Source of the DNA: Linanthus parryae
Taxonomy: Eukaryota > Streptophyta > Magnoliopsida > Ericales > Polemoniaceae
Length of the DNA stretch: 64,000 bases
Reading direction: 5' to 3'
Assembly: GCA_023055425.1 (NCBI GenBank)
Contig: JALGPY010000014.1
Span: 12,918,501-12,982,500 of the forward strand
Shown here: positions 30,751 through 41,215 of the stretch, in pieces
How positions within the stretch are numbered: position 1 is the first letter of the stretch
Layout of the letters: each line of letters opens with the position of its first letter
Made by a program: the position numbers and the translations under genes
Notes under the pieces: generated by a model
The model's database searches: none
What the model was told of the DNA's origin: nothing
What the model saw: only the letters and a program-made list of their open reading frames with translations

Positions 30751-31746
30751 CTTGTTTTGGATCTTCATGAGATCAAGCATCGCCGACATGTATCAAATAA
30801 GAGCGGAGATGGACGGACATAAAGTTAGAAAATTAGATAGAAATTGCCACGGAATTAAAATTCCATTACATGTTTGTTGTTGATTAAAATTCTAATTCAC
30901 TGCCTCTCTCTCCATTATCCCCATATCTTTCTCTTTCTTCAACTCTTTTATGGTCTGATTCAATTAGGTCGCCGATGACTACACCTTACTGTTTCATTTT
31001 GTGTCCCAAATCTGTTTTCTTGTTGCTTCTCAAACTACATCTCACTTATCACAGTTGTAATTTTTGCCCAAAATAAATGCAAGACGCCTCTGCTTGATTC
31101 ACTCACAAAAGAAAATTATAATCTATGATTTCTTCGGCCTAACTTTCAATTGAAGAACATTCTAATGGCCATCGATTTCACTGGTTTGAAAAGTAACTTG
31201 AATTCCAACGTATTGATTTGTTAATGTTAATGAGCAACAAGATCACCAAAGCTCAATGTGCAGTGGTAATCAACTAGGATGTTATTGTTGTTGTTTATGT
31301 GCTTTATGAACTTGAAACCAATTGAAAATCTGAAAACAATTGTTGGTCTTGAGCTCCACAGGGGCTAACAACAGGGGAGATGGACTCAGGGCAGAAAAGA
31401 AAGGAGAAAGAGAGAGAGAGAGGAGCGTGATGATCTTTCCAGCACAACTTATCATAATGAAACCTTATCACAACGTTGATATAGCAGTGCCACAAATGTT
31501 CTGTCGAATTTTTTGTTTACATTTTATGTTCTTTTAGACTTTCTCATCAAATAGTCATCTACGCCATTTGACGAAGAACTACCCTTTTGACGCTAGACAT
31601 CATGTCACTTTTTGTTTAATGCTCCAAACAGTCACCTTTGTTTTGTTTCCTCTCTTCACGTCGGCTTTTGATCTTCATGTACTGGACTTGGAGGCTATGA
31701 CCTCCTGTATACTTTTTGTTGTAATATAATGTGAATAGTTCTTTTG

Positions 31747-31781
<35 letters not shown>

Positions 31782-31821
31782 TATCGAAAGGTGGTGACGG
31801 TGATAATCATGTGGGGGTTAA
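30751..31821. other. Intergenic spacer
   Basis: AT-rich, with a (TA)n tract at about 31749-31780. No second exon for the DC1 gene to its right was recognised here. Confidence 0.5.
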
Positions 31822-31894
31822 TTAAGCAAAATAGAAAGAGTTTCCCGTGTACGATGAAAAAAAAACAAGACTAATGATTGAAAAGGGAACGTAC

Positions 31895-32643
31895 CTGGAT
31901 ACAGTGGAATAATCATACACGTGAGTGTAGTATTGGCAGTCGAGACATTTGTAAGCTAATTCTTTGCTGTGATCTATAATTTGTAAGCAGGTAAGACAGA
32001 TCTCGGATTTAAGGAGCTGCCTGAGTATAAGTTTGTGATCTAGAAGACAAGGAGCTTCGACAGAATCAGGTACAGGTGTACAAGTAGCATGTACAATGAA
32101 ATCACAAGAACTGCAGCTGTAACAGCCGTCGTTGTACTCAATAGTAAGGTTGCATATAGAACACAGTGAACTCGATGTTGCAAACAAAAAAAGAAGTGGA
32201 TGATCGTGAAATGATAGTTTGGTTTCGAATCTTTTGAGAAATGCAGACGCACACGCGATGTCCAGTACAACATCGCACAAGGAACATGCGTAAGCAAAGC
32301 GGTATAGAGCCTTGCCGCAGCCAAAACACGTGGGGCCTGATTGGTCAAGTCGCAGGTATTTCGTGAGTTTTAAACGGCCGGTACAGAAATAATCATGGTC
32401 TACCACCACCAGGGTCGTGGGCAGATCAGCACATGATTTGTGAAGACAGAAGAGTGGGCAGCCATCTGAGGAGCAACGGTAGTAGGGAACTCCCGAGGAG
32501 ATCTCCTTGGTACAACCATAACAACGAAGAAAGGATCTGTCTCTGTAGTAGTAATACTCAGAGTTAGACCTCTCCTCCCCCTCTTCTTCGTCCACCAAAA
32601 TCAACGTGTGCTCGTGGCTAAAATGTTTCTTCTCCGCAGCCAT
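31895..32643 (-). CDS. DC1 (C1-like) zinc-finger protein, first exon
   Basis: A Cys/His-rich plant protein of the DC1 family. The start is taken as the ATG at 32643 (MAAEKKHFSHEHTLILV), which is in good context and matches the family pattern of an early HxxHxLxL motif. An in-frame ATG at 32673 would add ten residues. Four C1-like modules follow: CYGC..YRC..LHKSC, CFGC..YACSLC..DIAC, CSIC..YSCSSC..HATC and CLTC..YKCLDC..THVYDY. A consensus donor (TCCAG followed by GTACGT) ends the exon at 31895. The rest of the gene was not found, so it may be a one-exon relic or have a distant exon. A TATA box lies about 90 bp upstream. Confidence 0.75.
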
Positions 32644-32732
32644 GGTATCTCCTTCTCTCTCTATAGCTTTCAAAGATCTAGAAACTGAATTTCTCTGTGG
32701 GTGATGAAGTGTTTCCCTTTTTCAATACACTA

Positions 32733-32741
32733 GTTATATAG
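32733..32741 (-). promoter_or_regulatory. TATA box of the DC1 gene
   Basis: CTATATAAC on the minus strand, about 90 bp before the start codon at 32643. The MULE target site begins only about 20 bp further upstream. Confidence 0.55.
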
Positions 32742-32762
32742 AGTACTTGAAAATACTAATAA

Positions 32763-34321
32763 GGGTAAAAGACACATTCCATCCCTATTTGTTGATGAAA
32801 TTTCACTCTCTCCCCCTGACGTTTGAACAATTCCACTTTACACTCCTGTAACGGAATATTCGGTGGACTTTTAGAACCCTATGACAATTTTGCCTCTGTT
32901 TGTTAGAGTCATGATTTGATGTTTTTTTTGTTTTAATGTTCTTGGTGTTCATCAATCATCACGGTGGTGTACATCAATTTGTTATTGGTGTTCATCAATC
33001 TCAACCCGTGCTCTATTATCATCATCATCATCCTTTCTATTTGGTCTCAACATCGCTAATAAAAAACCCCTCCTATTTCATTATGTTTAGTGTGGAGCTT
33101 AAAGAGCCAACAAACAAAAATAATAGAAAATTATCACGATTTATTTGTGAAGGTTTTCTTCAACTTACAAGCCCAAGTATCATCATAAAGGAAGCTTTCA
33201 ACCTCTGTAATACACCCGCATCTAGATTGAACTTTTAGCTAGTAAAGAGGCTCAGATCTGTAATTGAAAATAGGCAATAGAAGATTGCACCTATCATGGC
33301 TGCAAGAATAATTGTGCCGCTAGAAAAATAACAATTTCTTGGCAACTATATTCAATATATCAAGATTCATCATCGCCTGAGGGAGGGCAAATCAAGATAC
33401 AAACAAACAGAAACAACACACCAAACACAGAACGAACAGAAACCCAAGAAATATGTTCTTGCTTTGGTAGTCACTCTTTGACTAGTCAAACTAGCAAGGA
33501 AGATGGTAGTTGATTTTTCAGGTTCAATTGATTAGGAGCTTCAAATCAAAGGAAGAGAACCAAATAATCCCAAACGAAGCACCAACAGTGGGATCTAGCA
33601 AGAAAGACAAAAGGCCCAATCAATTGAACCTGAGAAATCAATTAGTCGTGCAATAGAAACTTTGAGTTGGGAATCCGTGTAGTCGGACCCCCAAATCCCT
33701 GGAAACCCACTTTCTACCACAACCAATGCCGCTCTAAATCCGCCGCCTTCATGGACTAAGTTGGTGCATCGGCCGGCCGATATTCCTCAGCAACCCATTC
33801 ACAACCAGAAAATCAAAGCCATGTGGAGCCCAAGACATTTTCGTTGTTGATACCAAGAAGGTCGTGGTCAACCCATCACAGCCGAGTGCCGCCGCAATAG
33901 TCCTTCCCCTCCTCCAACTCAGTCAAAACCCCAACGAAGAAGGATGAACCAAAAGACCCCAATCGACCAAAACCCCAGTCCCCAGTCGAATACACAGAGA
34001 CTAGATATAGCAGGAGAATCGAGTCTCAGTGTTGGCCATAATGGAGGAGACAGAGAGCTTTCTGGGTTAAGTGTTGAAGAATAGGAAGAGGTAGAATGGG
34101 GCAGCTGGGGTTAGGGTTAGGGTCAGTATAAGTTTGAGAAGAAAGAGAATGAAGGCTTTTTATACATGTGTCATTTTGCTTCAATTTTAGGAGTATAATT
34201 GTCATTTCAGCCTAGGCGTTAGGGTCTGTCAGTTATAAGGTTGCAACGTGGAATTGTCCGAACGTCAAGGGAGCAAAGTAGAGTTTCATCAACAGATAGG
34301 GGTGAAAAGTGTTTTTTACCC
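32763..34321. mobile_element. Non-autonomous MULE, 1.56 kb
   Basis: It runs from GGGTAAAAGACACATTCC to GTTTTTTACCC, with terminal inverted repeats of roughly 100 bp. For example, tttgttgatgaaatttcact pairs with agtagagtttcatcaacaga. The 9-bp target duplication is TACTAATAA (32754-32762) and GACTAATAA (34322-34330), with one difference. No transposase was seen. The interior holds an inverted repeat around caggttcaattgatt (about 33520) and caatcaattgaacctg (about 33619). The termini are related to, but distinct from, those of the 12-kb element. Confidence 0.8.
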
Positions 34322-34508
34322 GACTAATAATACCCCTACACTAGTTTCAAGTGGTTGTTTGGCTAAATGTCTCTTCCTGCCTTATGAAAGTCAAACACCC
34401 CACCCAGATTGTTTGTTTGATTGCTTGTGGTTGTATGAATAACTTAATGAAAATACATAAACTACTAGAACCAACGACAAGTTGTAATACTAAATGCTCC
34501 TCCTCCTC

Positions 34509-34821
34509 TATTAAGACAAGTTTCTATAAATAAAAGTCAAGGACCTATATGCAGCTCTCTTCACATTTCATGTCCAGTAATTATATTCAGTGAAAGGTCA
34601 AGGACCTATATGTAAATATCTCTTTGAGATCTAGATCTTGACCGTACATTTTAGGTCAGCCGATCCAACGGCTGACACAAGGTTCAGTGTTGTATTTAAG
34701 CCCTGTTTTCTCTCATAATACATCATCTTCTTCTCTCACTAAGTTGAGAGCATTTCTTCTTCATCTGCTATGTTTCTGCGATCTATCTGTTGATTCACAG
34801 AACCCTAACGGGTCTTTTACA
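34509..34821 (+). repeat. Copia 5' LTR
   Basis: It starts TATTAAGACAAG and ends GGGTCTTTTACA. A TATA-like tgtatttaagccc lies near 34690. Two tcaaggacctatatg repeats lie in the U3 part. Confidence 0.9.
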
Positions 34822-34834
34822 TGGTATCAGAGCC

Positions 34835-37800
34835 ATGACCTCCACCAAATCTTCAAGCTCCACATCGATGGCGACATCCATCGTATCTGCAAATCCCTCA
34901 ATCACAAACCCTCTCTACCTTCTGTCAAACATCCATAACCTAGTTCCGTTTAAACTAGACGGATCTAATTATGTCATCTGGAGGCACCAAATTTCCTCTC
35001 TCTTGCGAACCCAGAACTTGTTTGGGTACTTAGATGGTTCGAAGACGGAGCCGATCGAGTTTCTCAAAGGATCCGATGATTCTGAGGATGAAATCAATCC
35101 CGATTATCTAGCCTGGCATCAGCAAGATCAAGCCTTGATTACGATTTTGAACGCAACACTGAGTCAAGAAGCACTCAGTCAAGTGATCGGTCAGTCTTCC
35201 TCTTCTAGATCTCTCTGGCTTTCCTTGGAAAAGAGGTATGCTTCACTCACTAGGTCAAATATCATGCAGTTGAAATCTGAACTTCAAATGATTCGCAAAA
35301 ATTCAGACTCGATTGACTCTTATTTGCAAAAAATTAAATCTATTCGGGATAAATTGATTGTTGCTGGTGTTAAGACTGATGAAGAGGACATGTTGCTTTA
35401 TGTGTTGAATGGACTGTCTCCTGATTATAATCCCTTTAGATCCTCTCTTCGAACCAGATCTGAACCTTTATCTTTAGAGGATTTACATGTTTTGTTGAAG
35501 TCTGAAGAGCAAATGCTCGAGACTCAAAATGCTGCTGCTTCACAAAACCAAAATATGGCTTTTAACACAGTTGCTAATAATTCTGCTTCTCAAAATTCCC
35601 AACCCAATAGGGGAAGGGGAAGAAACCAACCTGGCAGACACAACCACCGTGGTGGTTATGGTGGTTATGGTAGAGGCAATGGTTATGGTGGTTATGGTGG
35701 TTATGGTAGAAGTAACGGTTATAGTAGAAACCATGGTAATGGCTATAATTCTGGTAGAGGAAATGGGTACCGTGGTGGCCGTGGAGATTTTCATGGTAGT
35801 AACAGGGGACGTTCCCCTGGCTTTGGTTCTGGTAACTTCTCCAGAAACATTACTTGTCAGATTTGTGGACAAGAATTCCACTCTGCTTTAGACTGCATTC
35901 ACAGAATGAATTATGCATATCAAGGGAGACAACCCCCTGAAACTCTTACTGCTTTGGCTGCATCAACTCAACCTGTTCCTCATGATAATTTTTGGTTGTC
36001 CGACACCGGTGCAACAAATCACATGACCAATGATTTTCAAAATTTGAGTACTTCCGACACATACATGGGTACTGACCAGGTCACTGTTGGAAATGGTCAG
36101 TCTCTACCCATTCAACATTCGGGTACAGCTTTACTCTCTACAAACTCTAAAACTTTTCCTTTGCACAACACTCTACATGTTCCTGATCTTCACACTAATC
36201 TCTTATCTGTGAACAAATTTTGTAAACAACATAATTGTCGATTTATTTTTGACTCATCATCTTTTTCTATTCAGGACAAAACTACGGGAACAATACTTTA
36301 CCAAGGATTGAGTAAAGGAGGACTTTATCCGATTAAATCTGAGTTTTTTAATTCTGTGTCTCTTAATAAAACTCCTGCTGCTATGGTTGCTAATAAAGTC
36401 GATATGCAAACTTGGCATGACCGCTTGGGTCATCCATCAGACGCTATTTTGAATAAAATTGTCCCTCGAATGGGACATCACAATGGTTTGTGTCATTCAT
36501 GTTTAGAAGGCAAAATGCATCGCCTTCCATATACTTCTGCTTCTTCTAAATCTACTATTCCTTTAAATATGCTGCATAGCGATGTATGGGGGCCTTCGAG
36601 CTCCAAATCATATCATGGATACCGGTATTATGTCCTTTTTATTGACGACTACTCACGTTACACTTGGGTATTTCCGTTACATAACAAATCAGATGTACCT
36701 GCTGTTTTTACCAAGTTTAAAACTCAAATTGAAAAACTTTTAAATCACACCATTCGTATTTTGCGAAGTGACGGTGGTGGTGAATACATGTCGTTTACTT
36801 TTCAGCAGATTCTTAGCAATAATGGCATCACTCACCAAAAATCTTGTCCCTATACGCCACAACAAAATGGCGTTGCCGAGCGCAAGCATCGGCATATTAT
36901 GGAAACTGCAGTTACTTTACTTAAACGTGCTTCTTTGCCTAATTTCTTGTGGTTCCATGCTGTAGCTGCTGCAATCTTTTTAATTAACAGGTTGCCAAGT
37001 GCCAATACGCAAAATAAATCTCCCTTTCAACTTCTTTTTGGTACCATTCCTGATTATTCGAAACTAAAAATTTTCGGGTGTGCTTGCTTTCCTCATCTGA
37101 GGCCCTACAATAGCTCTAAACTTGACTCTAAGACCAAAATGTGTGTTTTTATTGGTTACGCCGATGATTACAAAGGGTATCTTTGCTTGGATAAGTCGAT
37201 GAATCGAATTTACATAAGTCGCGATGTTATTTTTGACGAAACTGTTTTCCCTTATAGCATTACTACTGCAGCTACTTCTACTGAATGTACTATGCCTATT
37301 AATCACTCTCTTGACACTCATTCACCTGTTGTTTCAGGTCTAGCAGATTGTGCCTCCACTGAATGTACTTTTTCAGTACCAGCAGAAGGACCAACCACTG
37401 CTTCAGCAGCTGGCAAACCTCCTGTTACAGCATCAGCTGATTGTACTTTTCCAGTACCAGCAGAAGGTTCAACCACTGCTTCAGCAGCTGGTATACCTCC
37501 TGTTACAGCAGCTGGTCCTCCCACTGCTGAAAATGCTGCACCTATGTCCCAGTCTATTACGGCATCAGTGATGAGTGGACAGCAGCACACTTATGAGGAA
37601 CACACTGCACGAGGGGAGGAGCAGCCACCTGGAACTGCAAGTGGCCCTGTTCCCGTGAGCAGAATTGTTCCGTTGAGCAGTACAGTTTTGAGCAGTTCCG
37701 TTTCGCCAAGCAGTACTGTTCCGCATGATGCCTCCGAAACAGCACACTCACATTCCAGCAGTGGCATGGCACCTCCCCCTGCTGTTGTGTCTCCGACAAA

Positions 37801-39433
37801 CAACTCTGAGATGCCCACAACCACCCACCCAATGCGGACCCGCAGCAAATCCGGTATTAGTAAGCGTAAATCTGTTTTCAATACTATTCTTACTTCTCCC
37901 GATCCAACTTCTTTTAGTGAGGCTAGCAAATACTCTCAGTGGCGTACTGCAATGACTGAAGAGTACGCTAGTCTCACACAACAAAACACTTGGACATTGG
38001 TGCCACCGCCACCTAATGCAAACATAATCGGGAACAAATGGGTTTTTCGCACAAAATATAACCCGGATGGCTCTATTTCTCGTTACAAAGCACGCTTAGT
38101 TGCTAAAGGTTTTCACCAAAATCCCGGTATTGATTACGACGAGACTTTTAGTCCAGTCGTAAAACATTCCACTGTCCGTATTGTTCTTGCTTTAGCCGCC
38201 AATTTTAATTGGCCGCTTCAACAATTGGACGTTAAAAATGCGTTTTTACACGGTTTACTTCGCGAAACAGTTTACATGACTCAACCACAAGGCTTTAAAA
38301 ATTCTAAGTTCCCTCATTATGTTTGTAAATTAAATAAGTCCATATATGGTTTAAAACAAGCCCCCCGGGCTTGGTTTGAACGATTTACATCTTATTTATA
38401 TTCGCTCGGCTTTATTGCGTCTTATGCTGATTCATCTTTGTTTATACGCACTCACAATGGACAAAGCACTATTCTACTGTTGTACGTAGATGATATTATC
38501 TTAACAGGTGGGGATTCAAATTTTATTCAATTTCTCAATCAAAAGCTCAACTCTGAATTCTCCATGACGAACCTTGGACCCTTGACTTATTTTTTGGGTC
38601 TCGAGATCAAACGCACACAAGACGGTATTTACATCCACCAAGCCAAGTATATTTCTGATCTCTTATCGCGCTTTCACATGTCAAACTGTAAGCCCGCTCC
38701 TACACCTATCTCTAATGGTACCAAATATCATTTATTTGATGGAAAACCTCTTTCTGACTCTACTCCTTATCGTCAATTACTTGGTGCCCTTCAATACTTA
38801 ACTTTTAGTCGTCCGGATATTTCTTTTGCAGTAAATCATTTGTGTCAATTCATGCATAAACCAACTGAAAATCATCTTATAGGTGCTAAACGTATTCTTC
38901 GTTACTTGCAGGGGTCCAAACACCATGGTCTCTTTTATCAAAAAGGCATTTTACCCATCCAGGCTTTCTCGGACGCCGACTGGGCCGGAAATCCGACAGA
39001 TAGGCGAAGCACAACTGGATTTGTTGTGTTTTTAGGTCCAAACCCCATTCACTGGGGCGCCAAGAAACAGCCCACGGTCGCACGCTCATCGACCGAGGCC
39101 GAGTACCGCGCTCTCGCTTCCACTGCAGCCGAATTAGCTTGGCTAAAAATTCTTTTTCGCGATTTAAATATTTTTATTTCTCAAAAACCTAGAATTTGGT
39201 GTGACAACTTATCTGCTATAGCTATAACCGCCAATCCCGTTTTACACGCTAGAACAAAACATATAGAAATTGATTATCATTATATTCGTGAAAAAGTCCT
39301 TACTCACGATTTATCTGTTTCTTTTGTTAACAGTTCGGACCAGCTTGCCGATATATTCACCAAGGGATTATCCACAAGCCAGTTTCAGACTTTGAAGGAC
39401 AAACTGATGGTCCATCCAGCCCCATCAGTTTGA
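34835..39433 (+). CDS. Copia Gag-Pol polyprotein
   Basis: The ATG at 34835 directly follows the primer site and fits this element type. The open frame upstream of it lies in the LTR. The product is 1532 residues. In order it has a UBN2-type Gag, a Gly/Tyr-rich linker (about 270-335), a zinc knuckle CQICGQEFHSALDC (about 340), protease DTGATNH (about 390), a Gag-pre-integrase motif WHDRLGHPS (about 526), and an integrase core with DDYSRYTW, SDGGGEY and NGVAERKHRH (about 600-680). A Ser/Pro/Ala-rich spacer follows, then reverse transcriptase with FRTKYNPDGS and YVDDIIL (about 1070-1217), and RNase H with SDADWAGN and STEAEYRAL (about 1377-1420). All key acidic residues seen in these motifs are present. 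The order protease-integrase-RT-RNase H defines Copia. Confidence 0.95.
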   Translation: MTSTKSSSSTSMATSIVSANPSITNPLYLLSNIHNLVPFKLDGSNYVIWRHQISSLLRTQNLFGYLDGSKTEPIEFLKGSDDSEDEINPDYLAWHQQDQALITILNATLSQEALSQVIGQSSSSRSLWLSLEKRYASLTRSNIMQLKSELQMIRKNSDSIDSYLQKIKSIRDKLIVAGVKTDEEDMLLYVLNGLSPDYNPFRSSLRTRSEPLSLEDLHVLLKSEEQMLETQNAAASQNQNMAFNTVANNSASQNSQPNRGRGRNQPGRHNHRGGYGGYGRGNGYGGYGGYGRSNGYSRNHGNGYNSGRGNGYRGGRGDFHGSNRGRSPGFGSGNFSRNITCQICGQEFHSALDCIHRMNYAYQGRQPPETLTALAASTQPVPHDNFWLSDTGATNHMTNDFQNLSTSDTYMGTDQVTVGNGQSLPIQHSGTALLSTNSKTFPLHNTLHVPDLHTNLLSVNKFCKQHNCRFIFDSSSFSIQDKTTGTILYQGLSKGGLYPIKSEFFNSVSLNKTPAAMVANKVDMQTWHDRLGHPSDAILNKIVPRMGHHNGLCHSCLEGKMHRLPYTSASSKSTIPLNMLHSDVWGPSSSKSYHGYRYYVLFIDDYSRYTWVFPLHNKSDVPAVFTKFKTQIEKLLNHTIRILRSDGGGEYMSFTFQQILSNNGITHQKSCPYTPQQNGVAERKHRHIMETAVTLLKRASLPNFLWFHAVAAAIFLINRLPSANTQNKSPFQLLFGTIPDYSKLKIFGCACFPHLRPYNSSKLDSKTKMCVFIGYADDYKGYLCLDKSMNRIYISRDVIFDETVFPYSITTAATSTECTMPINHSLDTHSPVVSGLADCASTECTFSVPAEGPTTASAAGKPPVTASADCTFPVPAEGSTTASAAGIPPVTAAGPPTAENAAPMSQSITASVMSGQQHTYEEHTARGEEQPPGTASGPVPVSRIVPLSSTVLSSSVSPSSTVPHDASETAHSHSSSGMAPPPAVVSPTNNSEMPTTTHPMRTRSKSGISKRKSVFNTILTSPDPTSFSEASKYSQWRTAMTEEYASLTQQNTWTLVPPPPNANIIGNKWVFRTKYNPDGSISRYKARLVAKGFHQNPGIDYDETFSPVVKHSTVRIVLALAANFNWPLQQLDVKNAFLHGLLRETVYMTQPQGFKNSKFPHYVCKLNKSIYGLKQAPRAWFERFTSYLYSLGFIASYADSSLFIRTHNGQSTILLLYVDDIILTGGDSNFIQFLNQKLNSEFSMTNLGPLTYFLGLEIKRTQDGIYIHQAKYISDLLSRFHMSNCKPAPTPISNGTKYHLFDGKPLSDSTPYRQLLGALQYLTFSRPDISFAVNHLCQFMHKPTENHLIGAKRILRYLQGSKHHGLFYQKGILPIQAFSDADWAGNPTDRRSTTGFVVFLGPNPIHWGAKKQPTVARSSTEAEYRALASTAAELAWLKILFRDLNIFISQKPRIWCDNLSAIAITANPVLHARTKHIEIDYHYIREKVLTHDLSVSFVNSSDQLADIFTKGLSTSQFQTLKDKLMVHPAPSV

Positions 39434-39440
39434 GGGGAGG

Positions 39441-39753
39441 TATTAAGACAAGTTTCTATAAATAAAAGTCAAGGACCTATATGCAGCTCTCTTCACATTT
39501 CATGTCCAGTAATTATATTCAGTGAAAGGTCAAGGACCTATATGTAAATATCTCTTTGAGATCTAGATCTTGACCGTACATTTTAGGTCAGCCGATCCAA
39601 CGGCTGACACAAGGTTCAGTGTTGTATTTAAGCCCTGTTTTCTCTCATAATACATCATCTTCTTCTCTCACTAAGTTGAGAGCATTTCTTCTTCATCTGC
39701 TATGTTTCTGCGATCTATCTGTTGATTCACAGAACCCTAACGGGTCTTTTACA
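39441..39753 (+). repeat. Copia 3' LTR
   Basis: Identical by eye to the 5' LTR. It is followed by TCCTC. Confidence 0.9.
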
Positions 39754-39758
39754 TCCTC

Positions 39759-40621
39759 CACCACCAATACAGCTTGACACGTTATCAGTAGAGTGGGTAT
39801 GCAACCACCCTTGGTTTCACACTTTATCATCACACCACTCGCTACCCTTCTATAGTTTATGTTATAAACATCAGATAAGTAGCGACTGTTGACATCCTTG
39901 AGAGGCACTCCTTTCTCGCGGTCATTTTAGGAGACCAGGTCCGTCAAATATGGAAAACACTAGGTGAACAAATATTCATACAAAAAGTTGAACATAAAGT
40001 AATACGTATGACAACATGTCATTAATAGAATACAGATGTGAAGATTATGAAGGAAATAGAAAGAATAAATATGGGTGACATGTATGCATCTACTGCTGTG
40101 GCATATGTCATGTCACTTTTTGTTCAAATTTCTGTTTCATTTTTTATCCCCCTACCACAGCTCGTCAAATATAAGACACGTATTCTCTTTTCTCTTTCCT
40201 TTCCTTTTTGTCATGTTAATTAAGATCTAGACACGCCATTTATACCACTTGGTTATTTAGGGTTCATATCTCGTGGCACTGGTAGTTCACTGGCTCTTAC
40301 TTGTGCAAACCTAAGCGGACAGCCTTGTAGTGTCTGCATCAAAGATTTTGAGAACCTAAGAAAACATTGTGCATTAACCCCCACTGTCCCCAGTAAATGT
40401 AATCTCTAGAACATTGTTTGTACTCTTCCCCGCTAGAGTAGAAACATTCAAACAAGTCTACTATGTTAATGGAAAACATGTATAAATGGCTTAAATATAT
40501 GAGCTCTGAGATGCCTTAACCATAGATCACATTTGACAGAAGGAGAATAAATGAAAAGATACCCACAAAGAGGGATATGAAGTTGCAAAATGACTGTAAT
40601 GGTTCCTGATCCAAGCGGTTA

Positions 40622-40684
<63 letters not shown>

Positions 40685-41150
40685 ATGATGATCTGAATAA
40701 TCGAGTGAAATTTTTTCTAACTTAAAATATAGCTAAGTTGAGAACCGTAATAAGTTTGTATATATTTTATTAAATAATTCTGATCGTGCTAATGTCAGGA
40801 ACATATTAAAAGTTATTATTTTAGAGATTTTCATTTGCATAATTTTTAATTTAGTGCGGTTGTCTCATAGACAAATAAATTGGGGATGAAAAGACAAATA
40901 TTACTGGCTCTTGAAGGGCGTGAGGGCTGTTCTGCCCGAGTTTTGTGCCGTTAGCATGGTAGAAAGAGGTAGCTGGGTGTGGAATCTACCCACTCAGCTA
41001 ACCATGTCAAGTTGCATTTAAAAAGTGGTACTGGTATATTTTAGTAGTACTACAATAAAAAAATACTCCTCCTAACAGCTACTAGTTCAATTTTTAAGGA
41101 TTAAAAATACCTTGGTCAACTCCTTCCTACCTTAAATGCATACTAATATC
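39759..41150. other. Intergenic spacer with (TTA)n microsatellite
   Basis: A (TTA)n run occupies 40626-40682. No gene or transposon terminus was recognised in the rest. Confidence 0.6.
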
Positions 41151-41215
41151 TATAGGGCTACCATTTTTTTTAAAAGAACCTTTAGAGATTTCATTAAGAA
41201 AGCCAACAAATACAA

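Larger units (their letters stand above)
34509..39753 (+). mobile_element. Intact Copia LTR retrotransposon
   Basis: It is 5245 bp with 313-bp LTRs (34509-34821 and 39441-39753), identical by eye. The target duplication TCCTC is perfect (34504-34508 and 39754-39758). The initiator-Met primer site TGGTATCAGAGCC follows the 5' LTR, and the purine tract GAGGGGAGG (39432-39440) precedes the 3' LTR. The single uninterrupted polyprotein frame and identical LTRs mean a very recent and possibly competent copy. The LTR begins TATTAAG rather than the usual TG. Confidence 0.95.

Noticed and set aside
36768..37984. Shadow frames within the Copia polyprotein
   Set aside because: They overlap the 1532-residue frame on other frames or the opposite strand and have no domain support.
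40626..40682. Possible matrix-attachment or origin AT tract
   Set aside because: A plain (TTA)n microsatellite, with nothing further to support a function.
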